A stretch of DNA of 64,000 bases, taken from NCBI GenBank assembly GCA_965218765.1, contig CBDCLU010000001.1, positions 248,001 to 312,000 of the forward strand. The letters run 5' to 3'. The notes under the pieces were generated by a model that did not search any database, was not told the DNA's origin, and saw only the letters and a list, made by a program, of their open reading frames with translations. Source of the DNA: JBBPYC01 sp965218765. GTDB lineage: Bacteria > Pseudomonadota > Gammaproteobacteria > Burkholderiales > Burkholderiaceae_C. Shown piece by piece: positions 27,820-36,407 of the stretch (the stretch's first letter is position 1; each line of letters begins with the position of its first letter). Made by a program: the position numbers and the translations under genes.

Positions 27820-28868
27820 TGAACCGCTTCGCGTATCACCGGGCGGACAGCATCGAGCATGCGGTGCAGTTGCTTGGGGCAGAGACGGGTGCACGCGTGA
27901 TCGCGGGCGGTACGAATCTGGTCGACCTGATGAAGTACGAGGTCGAGCAGCCGGCTGCGCTGATCGACATCACGCGGTTGCCGCTGGCGTCGATCGAGGA
28001 ATTCGATGACGGGCAAGCCGGCCAGGGCTTGCGCATCGGGGCGCTGGTCAGCAACAGGGCGTTGGCGTACGACGAGCGCATCGATGCGCGCTACCCACTG
28101 CTCGCATCGGCGATTCTGGCCGGCGCGACTGCGCAGTTGCGCAATGCGGCGAGCACCGGCGGCAACCTGCTGCAGCGCACGCGCTGCTACTATTTTTATG
28201 ACGTGCAGACGCCGTGCAACAAGCGCGCGCCGGGCTCCGGCTGCGGCGCGATCGGCGGTGTGAATCGCATCCACGCGATCCTGGGCACCAGCGACCTGTG
28301 CATCGCGACGCATCCGTCCGACATGTGCGTGGCGCTGGCGGCGCTCGAAGCGGTGGTGATCGTGCGCGGCAGCGCGCAGGGCGAGCGCCGCATCCCGTTC
28401 GCCGAGCTGCACCGGCTGCCTGGCGATGCGCCGGAACGCGACCATACGCTGGAGGCCGGCGAGCTGATCGTGGCGATCGAGCTGCCCGCCACTTCGGCCA
28501 AGTTCGGCCAGCGCCACACGTACCTGAAGCTGCGCGATCGGCAGTCCTATGCGTTCGCGCTGGTGTCGGTCGCAGCGGCGCTGGAGGTCGACGGCGGCAC
28601 GATCCGGCGGGCCCGCATCGCGCTTGGCGGCGTCGCGCCGAAGCCGTGGCGGGTGCCGGCGGCCGAGCGGTTGCTCGAAGGCGCGGCGATCGGCGGCGAC
28701 GACAGCGAAGCGGCGTTCGCACGCGCAGCCGATGCACTGCTCGAGGGTGCGCGCGGCCACGGCGACAACGACTTCAAGATCGAACTCGCACGCCGCGCGA
28801 TCCGGCGCGCACTGCGCCAGGCCGCAGCCGGCACGCCGCAATCGCAGACCGACAAGCGCATCAACTGA
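27819..28868 (+). CDS. Molybdenum hydroxylase FAD subunit with extra Fe-S cysteines (PaoB-like)
   Basis: The 349-residue FAD-binding subunit has the flavin motif VIAGGTNLVDLMK and NAASTGGNLLQRTRCYYF. Four cysteines in the segment from RTRCYYF to SDLCIATHP match the insertion that binds a [4Fe-4S] cluster in PaoB-type aldehyde oxidoreductases and 4-hydroxybenzoyl-CoA reductase. It starts at the overlapping ATG of TGATG at the end of the small subunit gene. A C-terminal CO-dehydrogenase flavoprotein domain completes it. Confidence 0.92.
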   Translation: MNRFAYHRADSIEHAVQLLGAETGARVIAGGTNLVDLMKYEVEQPAALIDITRLPLASIEEFDDGQAGQGLRIGALVSNRALAYDERIDARYPLLASAILAGATAQLRNAASTGGNLLQRTRCYYFYDVQTPCNKRAPGSGCGAIGGVNRIHAILGTSDLCIATHPSDMCVALAALEAVVIVRGSAQGERRIPFAELHRLPGDAPERDHTLEAGELIVAIELPATSAKFGQRHTYLKLRDRQSYAFALVSVAAALEVDGGTIRRARIALGGVAPKPWRVPAAERLLEGAAIGGDDSEAAFARAADALLEGARGHGDNDFKIELARRAIRRALRQAAAGTPQSQTDKRIN

Positions 28869-28941
28869 TGGCGCAAAAGCCTGCGCGCCGGTTCGGCGCC
28901 GGGCCTGTCAACCGCTTGACCGAACGCCCCAAGGATCGCCG

Positions 28942-31200
28942 ATGGACCAGCACGACAGCAGCACATCAATCGGCCGTCCCACGCCGCGTGTGGACGGGCC
29001 GCAAAAAGTCACCGGCAGCGCGCGTTACGCGGCCGAATACGACGCGCCCGGCCTGCTGCACGGCTGCATCGTGCCGGCGCAAATAGCGCATGGTCGCATC
29101 GTGTCGATCGATGTATCGGCCGCGTTGGCGCTGCCCGGCGTGATCGAGGTGTTCACGCACCTGAACCGGCCCGCGCGCATTTCGGACGAGCCGATCGACT
29201 ACATGGATTCGGTCGGCCCGCCGGGCCAGCCGTTTCGGCCGTTGCAGGACGACCGCATCCGGTTTTCCGGCCAGCCGGTCGCGCTCGTGGTCGCCGATCA
29301 TTTCGAAGCGGCGCGCGATGCGGCGGCGCTGCTGCGCGTTCGGTATGCGAACCGACCGCATGCGACCGATCTGGACGACGAGGCTGTGAACGCCTATCGC
29401 CCACCGAAGAAACGGCTGGGCATTGCCGACCCGCCGAAGCCGCGCGGAGATTTTGAAGCGGCGTTCGACGCGTCGCCCGTGCAGGTCGTGGCCGACTATT
29501 CGACCCCGGCCGAGCATCACAACCCGATGGAGCCGTTCGCCACGACCTGCATCTGGCAACCGGACGGTGACCTGCTGATCCACGACAAGACGCAGGGCTC
29601 GCAAAGCGTGAGGGATTACATCGGCTCGGTGTTCGGCCTGCGCGATGCAAAAGTGCGTGTGCGCAACACGTTTGTCGGCGGCGCGTTCGGCTCGGGCCTG
29701 CGGCCGCAGCAGACCGTGTTCTTCGCGGTGATGGCCGCGCTGGTGTTCGAGCGATCCGTGCGCGTGACGTCGACGCGGGATCAGATGTTCGGCCTGTCGT
29801 ACCGGCCGGTCACGCGCCAGACCGTGCTGCTCGGCGCCGATGCGTCGGGCCGGCTGAACGCGATCGCGCACCATGCGGTGGCCGGCACCTCGACGTTCGA
29901 AGACCATCAGGAGCAGGTCGTCAACTGGTCCACGCTGCTGTATCACGCGCCGCACACGCTGCAGAGCCACCGGCTGGCCGCGCTGCACACCAACACGCCG
30001 AGCGACATGCGCGCACCGGGCGCGGTGATCGGCATGTTCGCGATCGAGTCGGCGATGGACGAGCTCGCGCACCGGCTGCGCATGGACCCGATCGCGTTGC
30101 GGCTGGCCAACCACACGCAGCGCGATGAGAACGTGGACAAGCCGTTCACGAGCAAGTCGCTGCGCACCTGCTACCAACGCGGCGCCGAGGCGTTCGGCTG
30201 GCAGCGGCGCAGTCCCGAGCCGCGTTCCATGCGTGGTGAAGGCAAGCACGAACTGATCGGCTGGGGCATGGCGTCCGGCGTCTGGGAGACGATGGTCTAT
30301 CGGACCAGCGCGCGCGCCACCATATCGGCCGACGGACAACTCACGGTTGCTTCGGCCACCTCGGACATCGGCACCGGCAGCTATACCGTGATGGCGCAGA
30401 TCGGTGCCGATGCGCTCGGCCTGCCGCTGGACCGCGTGACGGCGCTGCTCGGCGATTCGAGCTTGCCGAAGGCGCCGGTCGAAGGCGGCTCCTGGGGTGC
30501 GGCATCGACCGGCTCCGCGGTGCAGCTCGCGTGCGACAAGCTCAAAAAAGCGTTGGTGCTGGCGGCCTGGAAGATCGAGGGCCGGCCGCTGGGCAAGGTG
30601 CTGGCGGACGAAGTCGAGTTCGTCGGTGGCCGGATGCGGCGACGGGATGATCCTGCCATCAGCGTGAGCCTGCGGCAGGCAATGGCCGCTTCCCGCCAGC
30701 GCGAGCTCTCGGCCAGCGCGACCGCGAACTTCGACGTGCTCGGCATGCTGCGCTTTGCCAAATACACGCATTCGGCGATCTTCTGCGAAGTGCGTGTCGA
30801 TGAGGAACTCGGCAGCGTGCGCGTCACACGCCTGGTCAACGCGGTGGCCGCCGGCAAGATCCTGAACCCGCTGACCGCGCGCAGCCAGATCGTCGGCGGC
30901 ATGGTGATGGGCATCGGCTCCGCGCTGCATGAGGAAAGCATGATGGATCACGCTTTAGGCCGCTTCATGAACCACAACCTGGCCGAATACCATGTGCCGG
31001 TGAACGCCGACGTGGAGGACATGCAGGTGCTGTTCGTGGAGGAGCATGACGACAAGGCGAGCCCGATCGGCGCCAAGGGCCTGGGCGAGGTCGGCATCGT
31101 CGGCACCGCGGCGGCGATCGCGAATGCGATCTTTCATGCGACGGGTCAGCGGGTGCGGGCGCTGCCGATCACGCTGGACAAGGTGCTGGGACTGGGGTGA
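28942..31200 (+). CDS. Molybdenum hydroxylase large (molybdopterin) subunit (PaoC-like)
   Basis: The 752-residue subunit binds the molybdopterin cytosine dinucleotide cofactor. It starts at 28942 with an AAGGA site 6 bp upstream and opens RVDGPQKVTGSARYAAEY. It has the GGAFGSGLRPQQ loop near the cofactor and, at the end, GAKGLGEVG, where the glutamate (residue 716) matches the catalytic base. It would oxidise aldehydes or N-heterocycles with water as oxygen source. No PaoD/XdhC-type maturation gene follows, so cofactor insertion must be served from elsewhere. Confidence 0.93.
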   Translation: MDQHDSSTSIGRPTPRVDGPQKVTGSARYAAEYDAPGLLHGCIVPAQIAHGRIVSIDVSAALALPGVIEVFTHLNRPARISDEPIDYMDSVGPPGQPFRPLQDDRIRFSGQPVALVVADHFEAARDAAALLRVRYANRPHATDLDDEAVNAYRPPKKRLGIADPPKPRGDFEAAFDASPVQVVADYSTPAEHHNPMEPFATTCIWQPDGDLLIHDKTQGSQSVRDYIGSVFGLRDAKVRVRNTFVGGAFGSGLRPQQTVFFAVMAALVFERSVRVTSTRDQMFGLSYRPVTRQTVLLGADASGRLNAIAHHAVAGTSTFEDHQEQVVNWSTLLYHAPHTLQSHRLAALHTNTPSDMRAPGAVIGMFAIESAMDELAHRLRMDPIALRLANHTQRDENVDKPFTSKSLRTCYQRGAEAFGWQRRSPEPRSMRGEGKHELIGWGMASGVWETMVYRTSARATISADGQLTVASATSDIGTGSYTVMAQIGADALGLPLDRVTALLGDSSLPKAPVEGGSWGAASTGSAVQLACDKLKKALVLAAWKIEGRPLGKVLADEVEFVGGRMRRRDDPAISVSLRQAMAASRQRELSASATANFDVLGMLRFAKYTHSAIFCEVRVDEELGSVRVTRLVNAVAAGKILNPLTARSQIVGGMVMGIGSALHEESMMDHALGRFMNHNLAEYHVPVNADVEDMQVLFVEEHDDKASPIGAKGLGEVGIVGTAAAIANAIFHATGQRVRALPITLDKVLGLG

Positions 31201-31247
31201 CGAAGCATGGGCGAACCGGGCTGGCTTGAACATCGTCAAATGCCAGC

Positions 31248-32240
31248 ATGAGCATGTGTGAATTCGACCTGATCCGGCGTTTCTTCGTACGGCCCACGCA
31301 GCCCGGCGGCGCGGTCGTGCTCGGCCCAGGCGACGACTGTGCGTTGCTGGCGCCCAAGCCCGGCATGCAGCTCGCGGTATCGAGCGATCTGTTGATCGAA
31401 GGCCGGCATTTCCTGTCCACCGCCAGTGCGGAAAGCCTGGGCCACAAGTCGCTGGCCGTGAACCTGAGCGACTTGGCCGCATGCGGTGCGAAGCCGGTTG
31501 CGTTCACGTTGGCACTTGCGCTGCCGCAGGTCGATGAAGCGTGGCTGGCCGGTTTTTCCCGAGGCCTGTTCGCGCTGGCCGACGAGCACGGGTGTGCGCT
31601 GGTCGGCGGCGACACCACGCGCGGGCCGCTCGCGATCTGCATCACGGTATTCGGCGAAGTGCCGGCGGGCCAGGCGCTGCTGCGTTCCGGGGCGCACGCG
31701 GGTGACGACATTTATGTGAGCGGCACCTTGGGCGATGCGCGGCTTGCGCTGGAAATCTTTCGCGGCACGGTCAGGGATGCACCGGCCGATGTGTTCGAGC
31801 TGGCGCGCAATCGGCTGGACCGGCCAACGCCGCGGGTCGCTTTGGGCCAGGCGCTGCGCGGCATTGCGAGCAGCGCAATCGACCTGAGCGACGGGCTGTG
31901 CGGGGACCTGGGGCACATTCTCGAACGATCCGGGGTCGGCGCGGTGCTCGATCCGACAGTTGCTACTGATTTGCTAGCTGTAAAGGCAGTCTCGACAGGC
32001 GCCTCGACCCGATTTAATTTAAAAGAGGCAGGGGAATGGGTGCTTTCGGGCGGTGACGACTACGAACTCGCCTTCACCGCGCCGGTGGACGCACGCGCCT
32101 CGGTCGCTGCTGCCGCGCATGCGAGCGCGACCCAGGTCACGCGCATCGGCCGCATCGAAGCCGAACGTGGCCTGCGCTTGATCGATGCCGATGGGCAGCC
32201 GGTTCGGCATCGGTTCGCGTCGTTCGATCACTTCTCATAA
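31248..32240 (+). CDS. thiL: Thiamine-monophosphate kinase
   Basis: The 330-residue kinase phosphorylates thiamine monophosphate to the active diphosphate. Family motifs are the N-terminal FDLIRRFF, the Mg/ATP-binding LGPGDDCALL, SSDLLIEGRHF, VGGDTTRGP and, late, LSGGDDYELAFT. It is convergent with the FAD dehydrogenase gene 9 bp away. A copy of the AT-rich palindromic repeat lies in frame at about residues 239-244, in a variable region of the family just before the LSGGDDYEL motif. Confidence 0.95.
   Translation: MSMCEFDLIRRFFVRPTQPGGAVVLGPGDDCALLAPKPGMQLAVSSDLLIEGRHFLSTASAESLGHKSLAVNLSDLAACGAKPVAFTLALALPQVDEAWLAGFSRGLFALADEHGCALVGGDTTRGPLAICITVFGEVPAGQALLRSGAHAGDDIYVSGTLGDARLALEIFRGTVRDAPADVFELARNRLDRPTPRVALGQALRGIASSAIDLSDGLCGDLGHILERSGVGAVLDPTVATDLLAVKAVSTGASTRFNLKEAGEWVLSGGDDYELAFTAPVDARASVAAAAHASATQVTRIGRIEAERGLRLIDADGQPVRHRFASFDHFS
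31962..31978. repeat. AT-rich 17-nt palindromic repeat, copy c, inside thiL
   Basis: GCTACTGATTTGCTAGC lies in the thiL coding sequence and is followed by a further AT-rich run to about 32030. It keeps the reading frame and encodes part of ATDLLAV. Confidence 0.65.
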
Positions 32241-32249
32241 CGACGCGCA

Positions 32250-33653
32250 TCAACCCCGCGCGGGTGTTGCTGCCAGCACCTTGCCCGGATTCATGATCCC
32301 GTGCGGATCGAGCGCCTGCTTGATCGTGCGCATCAGGCCGAGCGCGACGTCCGGCTTATAGCGCTGCAGGTCGCCCACCTTGGCCTGGCCGATGCCATGC
32401 TCGGCCGACATTGAGCCGCGCGCCGCGTCCACTGCGTCGTAGACGAAGTGGTGCACGTCTTTCTCGAGCTGCAGGAACTCGGCGTCCGACAAGCCCGCCG
32501 GCGGCTCGACGTTGTAGTGCAGATTGCCGTCGCCCAGATGTCCGAGCACCGTCATGCGCGTGCCGGCGAAGCGCGCGGTGATGCGCCGGCCGGCGGCCTC
32601 CACAAAGTCGCCGATTCGCGCGATCGGTAGCGAGATATCGTGCTTGATGTTCTTCGGCTGCGACAGCGCGATGCGTTCGCGTATCAGCCAGAACTGTCTG
32701 GTCTGTGCGATCGATTGCGCAATCGCCGCATCCTGCACGATACCGTGTTCCAGCGCTGCCGCCATCAGGGCCTCGAAGCGCTCGATCGCATGCGCCTCGC
32801 TTTCCAGGTCCGACGATTCGAGCAGCACGAACCACGGGTGCGCATGCGCGAACACCTTGGGCGTCTCGCTGAACTTGGCGGCGACCAGCTGCAGGCAGTA
32901 GTCCGACATCAGCTCGAATGCCGTAAGCGATGCGCCGAGCATCTGCTGTGCACGTTCGAGCAGTTGCAACGCCTGCTGCGGGCTGCCAAGCGCGGCCAGC
33001 GCCGTCACGCGCGCGACCGGTTGCGGATACAGCTTCACCGTCGCCGCCGTGATGACGCCGAGCGTGCCCTCCGCGCCGATATAAAGGTCCCGCAAGTCAT
33101 AACCCGTGTTGTCCTTGCGCAGGCCGCGCAGGTCATCCAGCACGTCGCCGGCCGGTGTGACCACTTCCAGGCCCAGACACAGCTCGCGCGTGTTGCCGTA
33201 GCGCAGCACGCCGGTGCCGCCCGCGTTGGTAGACAGGTTGCCGCCGATCATGCAACTGCCCTGCGCGCCGAGTGCGAGCGGGAACAACCGGCCCGCGTCA
33301 GCCGCGGTTTGCTGCAGGGTCTGCAGCACGACGCCGGCTTCGGCGACCAGCGTGTTGCCGATCGGATCGACAGCGCGCACCCGATTCATGCGCGCCATCG
33401 ACAGCACCACTGCTGCGCCGCCTGCATCGGGCGTCGCTGCGCCGGTCATGTTGGTGTTGCCGCCTTGCGGCACGACCGGCACCCGATGCTCGTTGCACCA
33501 GCGCAGCAGTATCGCCACCTGCGCGGTCGATTCGGGCTGGACGACGCAGCGGGCGTTGCCAGCAAAGCGCTTGTTCCAGTCGGTCAGGAACGGTGCGACC
33601 TGTTCAGGATCGGTCAGTGTCCGGCCGACTTCGGCGGGGGGAAGTTGCTGCAT
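32250..33653 (-). CDS. FAD-linked 2-hydroxyacid dehydrogenase (GlcD/D2HGDH-like)
   Basis: The 467-residue flavoenzyme has a PCMH-type FAD domain (PVVPQGGNTNMTGAA, then GGNLSTNAGGTGVLRYGN) and an FAD-oxidase C-terminal domain with metal-ligand motifs GHLGDGNLHYN and SAEHGIGQAK. It likely oxidises a D-2-hydroxyacid such as lactate, glycolate or 2-hydroxyglutarate and passes electrons to the respiratory chain. It is the last gene of a leftward group with an HpaI-type aldolase and two Bug receptors, suggesting catabolism of a hydroxy or sugar acid. Confidence 0.92.
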   Translation of the reverse strand: MQQLPPAEVGRTLTDPEQVAPFLTDWNKRFAGNARCVVQPESTAQVAILLRWCNEHRVPVVPQGGNTNMTGAATPDAGGAAVVLSMARMNRVRAVDPIGNTLVAEAGVVLQTLQQTAADAGRLFPLALGAQGSCMIGGNLSTNAGGTGVLRYGNTRELCLGLEVVTPAGDVLDDLRGLRKDNTGYDLRDLYIGAEGTLGVITAATVKLYPQPVARVTALAALGSPQQALQLLERAQQMLGASLTAFELMSDYCLQLVAAKFSETPKVFAHAHPWFVLLESSDLESEAHAIERFEALMAAALEHGIVQDAAIAQSIAQTRQFWLIRERIALSQPKNIKHDISLPIARIGDFVEAAGRRITARFAGTRMTVLGHLGDGNLHYNVEPPAGLSDAEFLQLEKDVHHFVYDAVDAARGSMSAEHGIGQAKVGDLQRYKPDVALGLMRTIKQALDPHGIMNPGKVLAATPARG

Positions 33654-33674
33654 CGCATGCGTCTCGCAGAAAGA

Positions 33675-34466
33675 TCAGTATTCGATCTTCACCAACGCAT
33701 GGCGGTCCGCGCCCGCGGCCTCCCGGAACGCCTTGGTCATGATGCTGGTCGTCACGCTGACCAGATAGTTCGCGCCCCAGCCGGCGACCTTCTTCGCATC
33801 CTCCGGCGTCAGCGCCAATGTGCCTGCGCACTTGCCCGCTTTGGCCACCGAACGGATTGCACGCTCCATCTGCACTTGCACTTCGGCGCGCGCCCAGTCC
33901 GCGCCGAAGCCCATGCTGTGCGACAGGTCGTTCGGGCCGACGAACACCGCGTCGATGCCGTCGACGGCTGCGATGTCGGCCGCGTTGTCGACCGCTTCCG
34001 GCGTCTCGATCATCGCGACCAGCGCGATGCCTTCGTTGCTGCGTTTGGTATGGCCCGCACCGCCGAACGCACCGAAGCCGGCCGCGCGCGAACTGAACGC
34101 GCTGCCGCGCTGGCCGATGCCCGGATAGCGCACGCGCCGCACCAGATCGCGCGCCTGATCCGCCGTGTTCACCATCGGAATCTGCACGCCGCTTGCGCCC
34201 ATGTCGAGCACGCGCGCGACGTCTTCCGTGAAGCAGCGCACCAGCGGCACGATGCCGGACGCGCGCGCGGCGCGCAGCATGTGCTCGGTGGTCTCGAAGT
34301 CCGATGAGCCGTGCTCGTTGTCGATGATGATGAAGTCGAAGCCCGCATAGGCGCACATCTCGACGATCGCGGGGCTCGGGATGCCATTGAAGACGCCGCT
34401 GATGGGTTTGCCGCTTTTCAGCATCGCGGGCAGGCGGTTGTCTAAGGGGTGGCGGATGTCTGTCAT
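33675..34466 (-). CDS. HpcH/HpaI-family aldolase
   Basis: The 263-residue class II pyruvate aldolase has the pattern AGFDFIIIDNEHGSSDF, where the glutamate/histidine region binds metal and substrate. It also has LVRCFTEDVARVLDMGASG and the ALVAMIETPEAVDN block with the metal-binding Glu. Such enzymes cleave 4-hydroxy-2-oxoacids into pyruvate and an aldehyde. The upstream Bug receptors and the downstream FAD dehydrogenase suggest a shared pathway: uptake of an acid, oxidation to a ketoacid, then cleavage. Confidence 0.92.
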   Translation of the reverse strand: MTDIRHPLDNRLPAMLKSGKPISGVFNGIPSPAIVEMCAYAGFDFIIIDNEHGSSDFETTEHMLRAARASGIVPLVRCFTEDVARVLDMGASGVQIPMVNTADQARDLVRRVRYPGIGQRGSAFSSRAAGFGAFGGAGHTKRSNEGIALVAMIETPEAVDNAADIAAVDGIDAVFVGPNDLSHSMGFGADWARAEVQVQMERAIRSVAKAGKCAGTLALTPEDAKKVAGWGANYLVSVTTSIMTKAFREAAGADRHALVKIEY

Positions 34467-34476
34467 AGGTCTTTCT

Positions 34477-35508
34477 TTATTCGATCACCAAATTGTTGCT
34501 CTTGATCAGCTCCGCAAACTTGGTCGTCTCGCTCTGAATGAACCGCTTGAACGCGGACGCGCTCATCGGCTTGGGCACGAAGCCTTGCGCGGCCAAGCGC
34601 CTGGCCACTTCCGGGTCGTGCAGGATGCTCGTGACTTCGCGGTTCAGGTACTCGACCACGGGCTGCGGCGTGCCGCCGGGTGCGAGCAGGCCAAGCCAGG
34701 TGACGGCTTCGAAATTCGGCACGCCAGACTCGGCCAGCGTCGGCAAGTCGGGCGCCAGCGGTGAGCGTTCGGCACTCGTCACGGCCAGTGCCCTGGCCTG
34801 GCCGTTCCTGGCGAACGCGAGGGCCGTGGCCATGTTGTCGAACTGCATGTCGATCTGGTTGCTGGCCAGGTCCACCAGCGACTGGCTGCTGCCTTTGTAC
34901 GGAATGTGCAGCGCTTTGCCGTCGATCTGGTTCAGAAACATCAAGGTCGTCAGGTGCTGCGAGGTGCCATTGCCGGAGGTGCCGTAGCTGATCGCATCGG
35001 GCTTGGCCAGGATTTTCTCCATCAGGCCTTTCACATCGGTCGCATCCGACTTGTTGCCGGCCAGCAGCACCAGCGGCGTCTGCGCGAGCAGCGTGATCGG
35101 CGCGAAGTCCTTTGCGACGTCATAGCTGATGCGGTCTTTCAAAAGCGTCGGGTTCACCGCGAGTGCGGTCTGCGTGCCGAGCAGCAAGGTGTAGCCGTCC
35201 GGCGCGGCACGCGCGACGTAGTCGGTGCCGATGCCGCCGCCCGCGCCGGCCTTGTTGTCCACCACGACCGGCGTGCCCCAGCGCTTGCCGAGCTCTTCGG
35301 CGACGAGGCGGCCGATGATGTCGGTCGCGCCGCCGGGGGAGAACGGCACCACGATCACGACGCGGCCATGGGCCGGATAGCCGCCGGGGCCGGCACCCGC
35401 AGCAGGTGCTTGGGCGAACGCGGCCGTTGCCAGCAGTGCGCTTGCGGCGAGCACGGCGTTTGCAAATGCATGTCGGCGAACCGCGCTGAAATTCATTGGC
35501 TTGAACAT
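34477..35508 (-). CDS. Bug-family periplasmic receptor
   Basis: The 343-residue protein has a signal peptide (VLAASALLATAAFAQA), the Bug signature VVIVVPFSPGGATDIIGRL, NKAGAGGGIGTDYVARAAPDG and the SYGTSGNGTSQHL block. It probably binds a carboxylate for the aldolase/dehydrogenase genes that follow. The start codon lies only 12 bp from the left target repeat of the inserted IS5-family element, which separates it from the second Bug gene and any promoter further upstream. Confidence 0.93.
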   Translation of the reverse strand: MFKPMNFSAVRRHAFANAVLAASALLATAAFAQAPAAGAGPGGYPAHGRVVIVVPFSPGGATDIIGRLVAEELGKRWGTPVVVDNKAGAGGGIGTDYVARAAPDGYTLLLGTQTALAVNPTLLKDRISYDVAKDFAPITLLAQTPLVLLAGNKSDATDVKGLMEKILAKPDAISYGTSGNGTSQHLTTLMFLNQIDGKALHIPYKGSSQSLVDLASNQIDMQFDNMATALAFARNGQARALAVTSAERSPLAPDLPTLAESGVPNFEAVTWLGLLAPGGTPQPVVEYLNREVTSILHDPEVARRLAAQGFVPKPMSASAFKRFIQSETTKFAELIKSNNLVIE

Positions 35509-35520
35509 GGCCCTGCCCTC

Positions 35521-35523
35521 TTA
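35521..35523. repeat. Target site duplication of the IS, left copy (TTA)
   Basis: TTA directly outside the left inverted repeat matches TTA at 36397-36399 directly outside the right inverted repeat. A 3-bp TNA duplication is normal for this IS group. Confidence 0.75.
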
Positions 35524-35578
35524 GAGCGGCTAACAAAACTTTATCATCCCCGCATCGGCCGCAGGCGTTGGAGGATGT

Positions 35579-35986
35579 GTGAAGCGACACAAGGACAAAG
35601 AGATCAGCGCAGCGCTTTGGAAGCGTATCGAGCCGCTGTTGCCTGTTGCGGTGTCTTCGCCCAAGGGCGGGCGGCCACGATTGGCTGATGAGGCCGCGCT
35701 CAACGGCATTTTGTTTGTATTGCGCACTGGCGTTCCCTGGGAGGAGTTGCCCCAGGCGCTGGGTTTTGGCAGCGGCATGACGTGCTGGCGGCGACTGCGC
35801 GACTGGCAGGCCGCTGGCGTCTGGCACCGGCTGCACATGTTGCTGCTGGCTGAGCTGCGGGGTGCAGACAAGCTGGACTTCCAACGCGCCAGCATCGACG
35901 GGGCCAGTGTGGCCAGCCCCCGGGGGGCATGCACACCGGGGCCAACCCGACGGACCGGGGCAAGCTCGGCAGCAAACGCCACCTGA
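35579..35986 (+). CDS. IS5-family transposase, N-terminal frame (orfA)
   Basis: The frame is 135 residues from a GTG start. It has the IS5 N-terminal helix-turn-helix region (WKRIEPLLPV, then LNGILFVLRTGVPWEELPQ) and the first catalytic Asp in SIDGASV. After SVASPRG the frame runs out into a non-homologous tail. The true product is a fusion made by a -1 shift at the G run 35922-35927 into the second frame, which restores SVASPRGG followed by HTGANPTDRGK. Confidence 0.9.
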   Translation: MKRHKDKEISAALWKRIEPLLPVAVSSPKGGRPRLADEAALNGILFVLRTGVPWEELPQALGFGSGMTCWRRLRDWQAAGVWHRLHMLLLAELRGADKLDFQRASIDGASVASPRGACTPGPTRRTGASSAANAT

Positions 35987-36390
35987 TCGTCGACGCCCAG
36001 GGCACACCGCTGATGTTTTGCGTGACGGGCGCCAACCGCCACGACTCGGTCGTCTTTGAGTCGTTGGTTGACGCGCTGCCGGCCGTTGGCGGCAAGCCGG
36101 GGCGGCCACGCAAGTGGCCCACCAAGCTGCACGCTGACAAGGGCTACGACTTTGCACGCTGCCGCGCGCATCTCAGGCTGCGCGGCATCAGGGACCGCGT
36201 TGCTCGCCGCGGCGTTGAGCGCAACGACCGGCTCGGGCGCCACCGCTGGGTGGTCGAGCGCACACATGCTTGGCTGGCCGCCTTTGGCAAGCTGCGAACA
36301 CGATTCGAGCGCCGGATCGATACTCATGTGGCTTTGCTGTCCCTGGCGTGCAGCATCATCTGTGTTCGTGCACTGAAGCCGTTTTGTTAG
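35929..36390 (+). CDS. IS5-family transposase, C-terminal frame (orfB)
   Basis: The 153-residue frame carries the rest of the transposase: GANPTDRGKLGSKRHLIVDA, the second catalytic Asp in LHADKGYD, and the glutamate in HRWVVERTHAWL, completing the DDE triad. Its apparent ATG is probably an internal codon of the frameshift fusion. The stop codon lies within the right inverted repeat, as is usual in compact IS5 elements. Confidence 0.9.
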   Translation: MHTGANPTDRGKLGSKRHLIVDAQGTPLMFCVTGANRHDSVVFESLVDALPAVGGKPGRPRKWPTKLHADKGYDFARCRAHLRLRGIRDRVARRGVERNDRLGRHRWVVERTHAWLAAFGKLRTRFERRIDTHVALLSLACSIICVRALKPFC

Positions 36391-36407
36391 CCGCTCTTAG
36401 CTTCGAC

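Larger units (their letters stand above)
35524..36396 (+). mobile_element. IS5-family insertion sequence (IS427-like group), 873 bp
   Basis: The element is bounded by 16-bp perfect inverted repeats, GAGCGGCTAACAAAAC at 35524-35539 and its complement at 36381-36396. It is flanked by a 3-bp direct repeat TTA (35521-35523 and 36397-36399), read as the target duplication. Two overlapping transposase frames need a -1 shift at a run of six G. This layout, the size and the TNA target fit the IS427-type group of IS5. It looks intact. It lies between two tandem Bug genes that would otherwise be about 23 bp apart. Confidence 0.92.

Noticed and set aside
25267..27894. 875-codon open frame on the strand opposite recQ
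   Set aside because: It is an antisense frame kept open by high GC at third codon positions. Its translation has no domain and is His/Arg/Ala-rich, while recQ on the other strand has all its motifs.
35579..36390. Transposase as a broken pseudogene
   Set aside because: The two frames overlap and join at a slippery G run, which is normal for this IS group; inverted repeats and DDE residues are intact.
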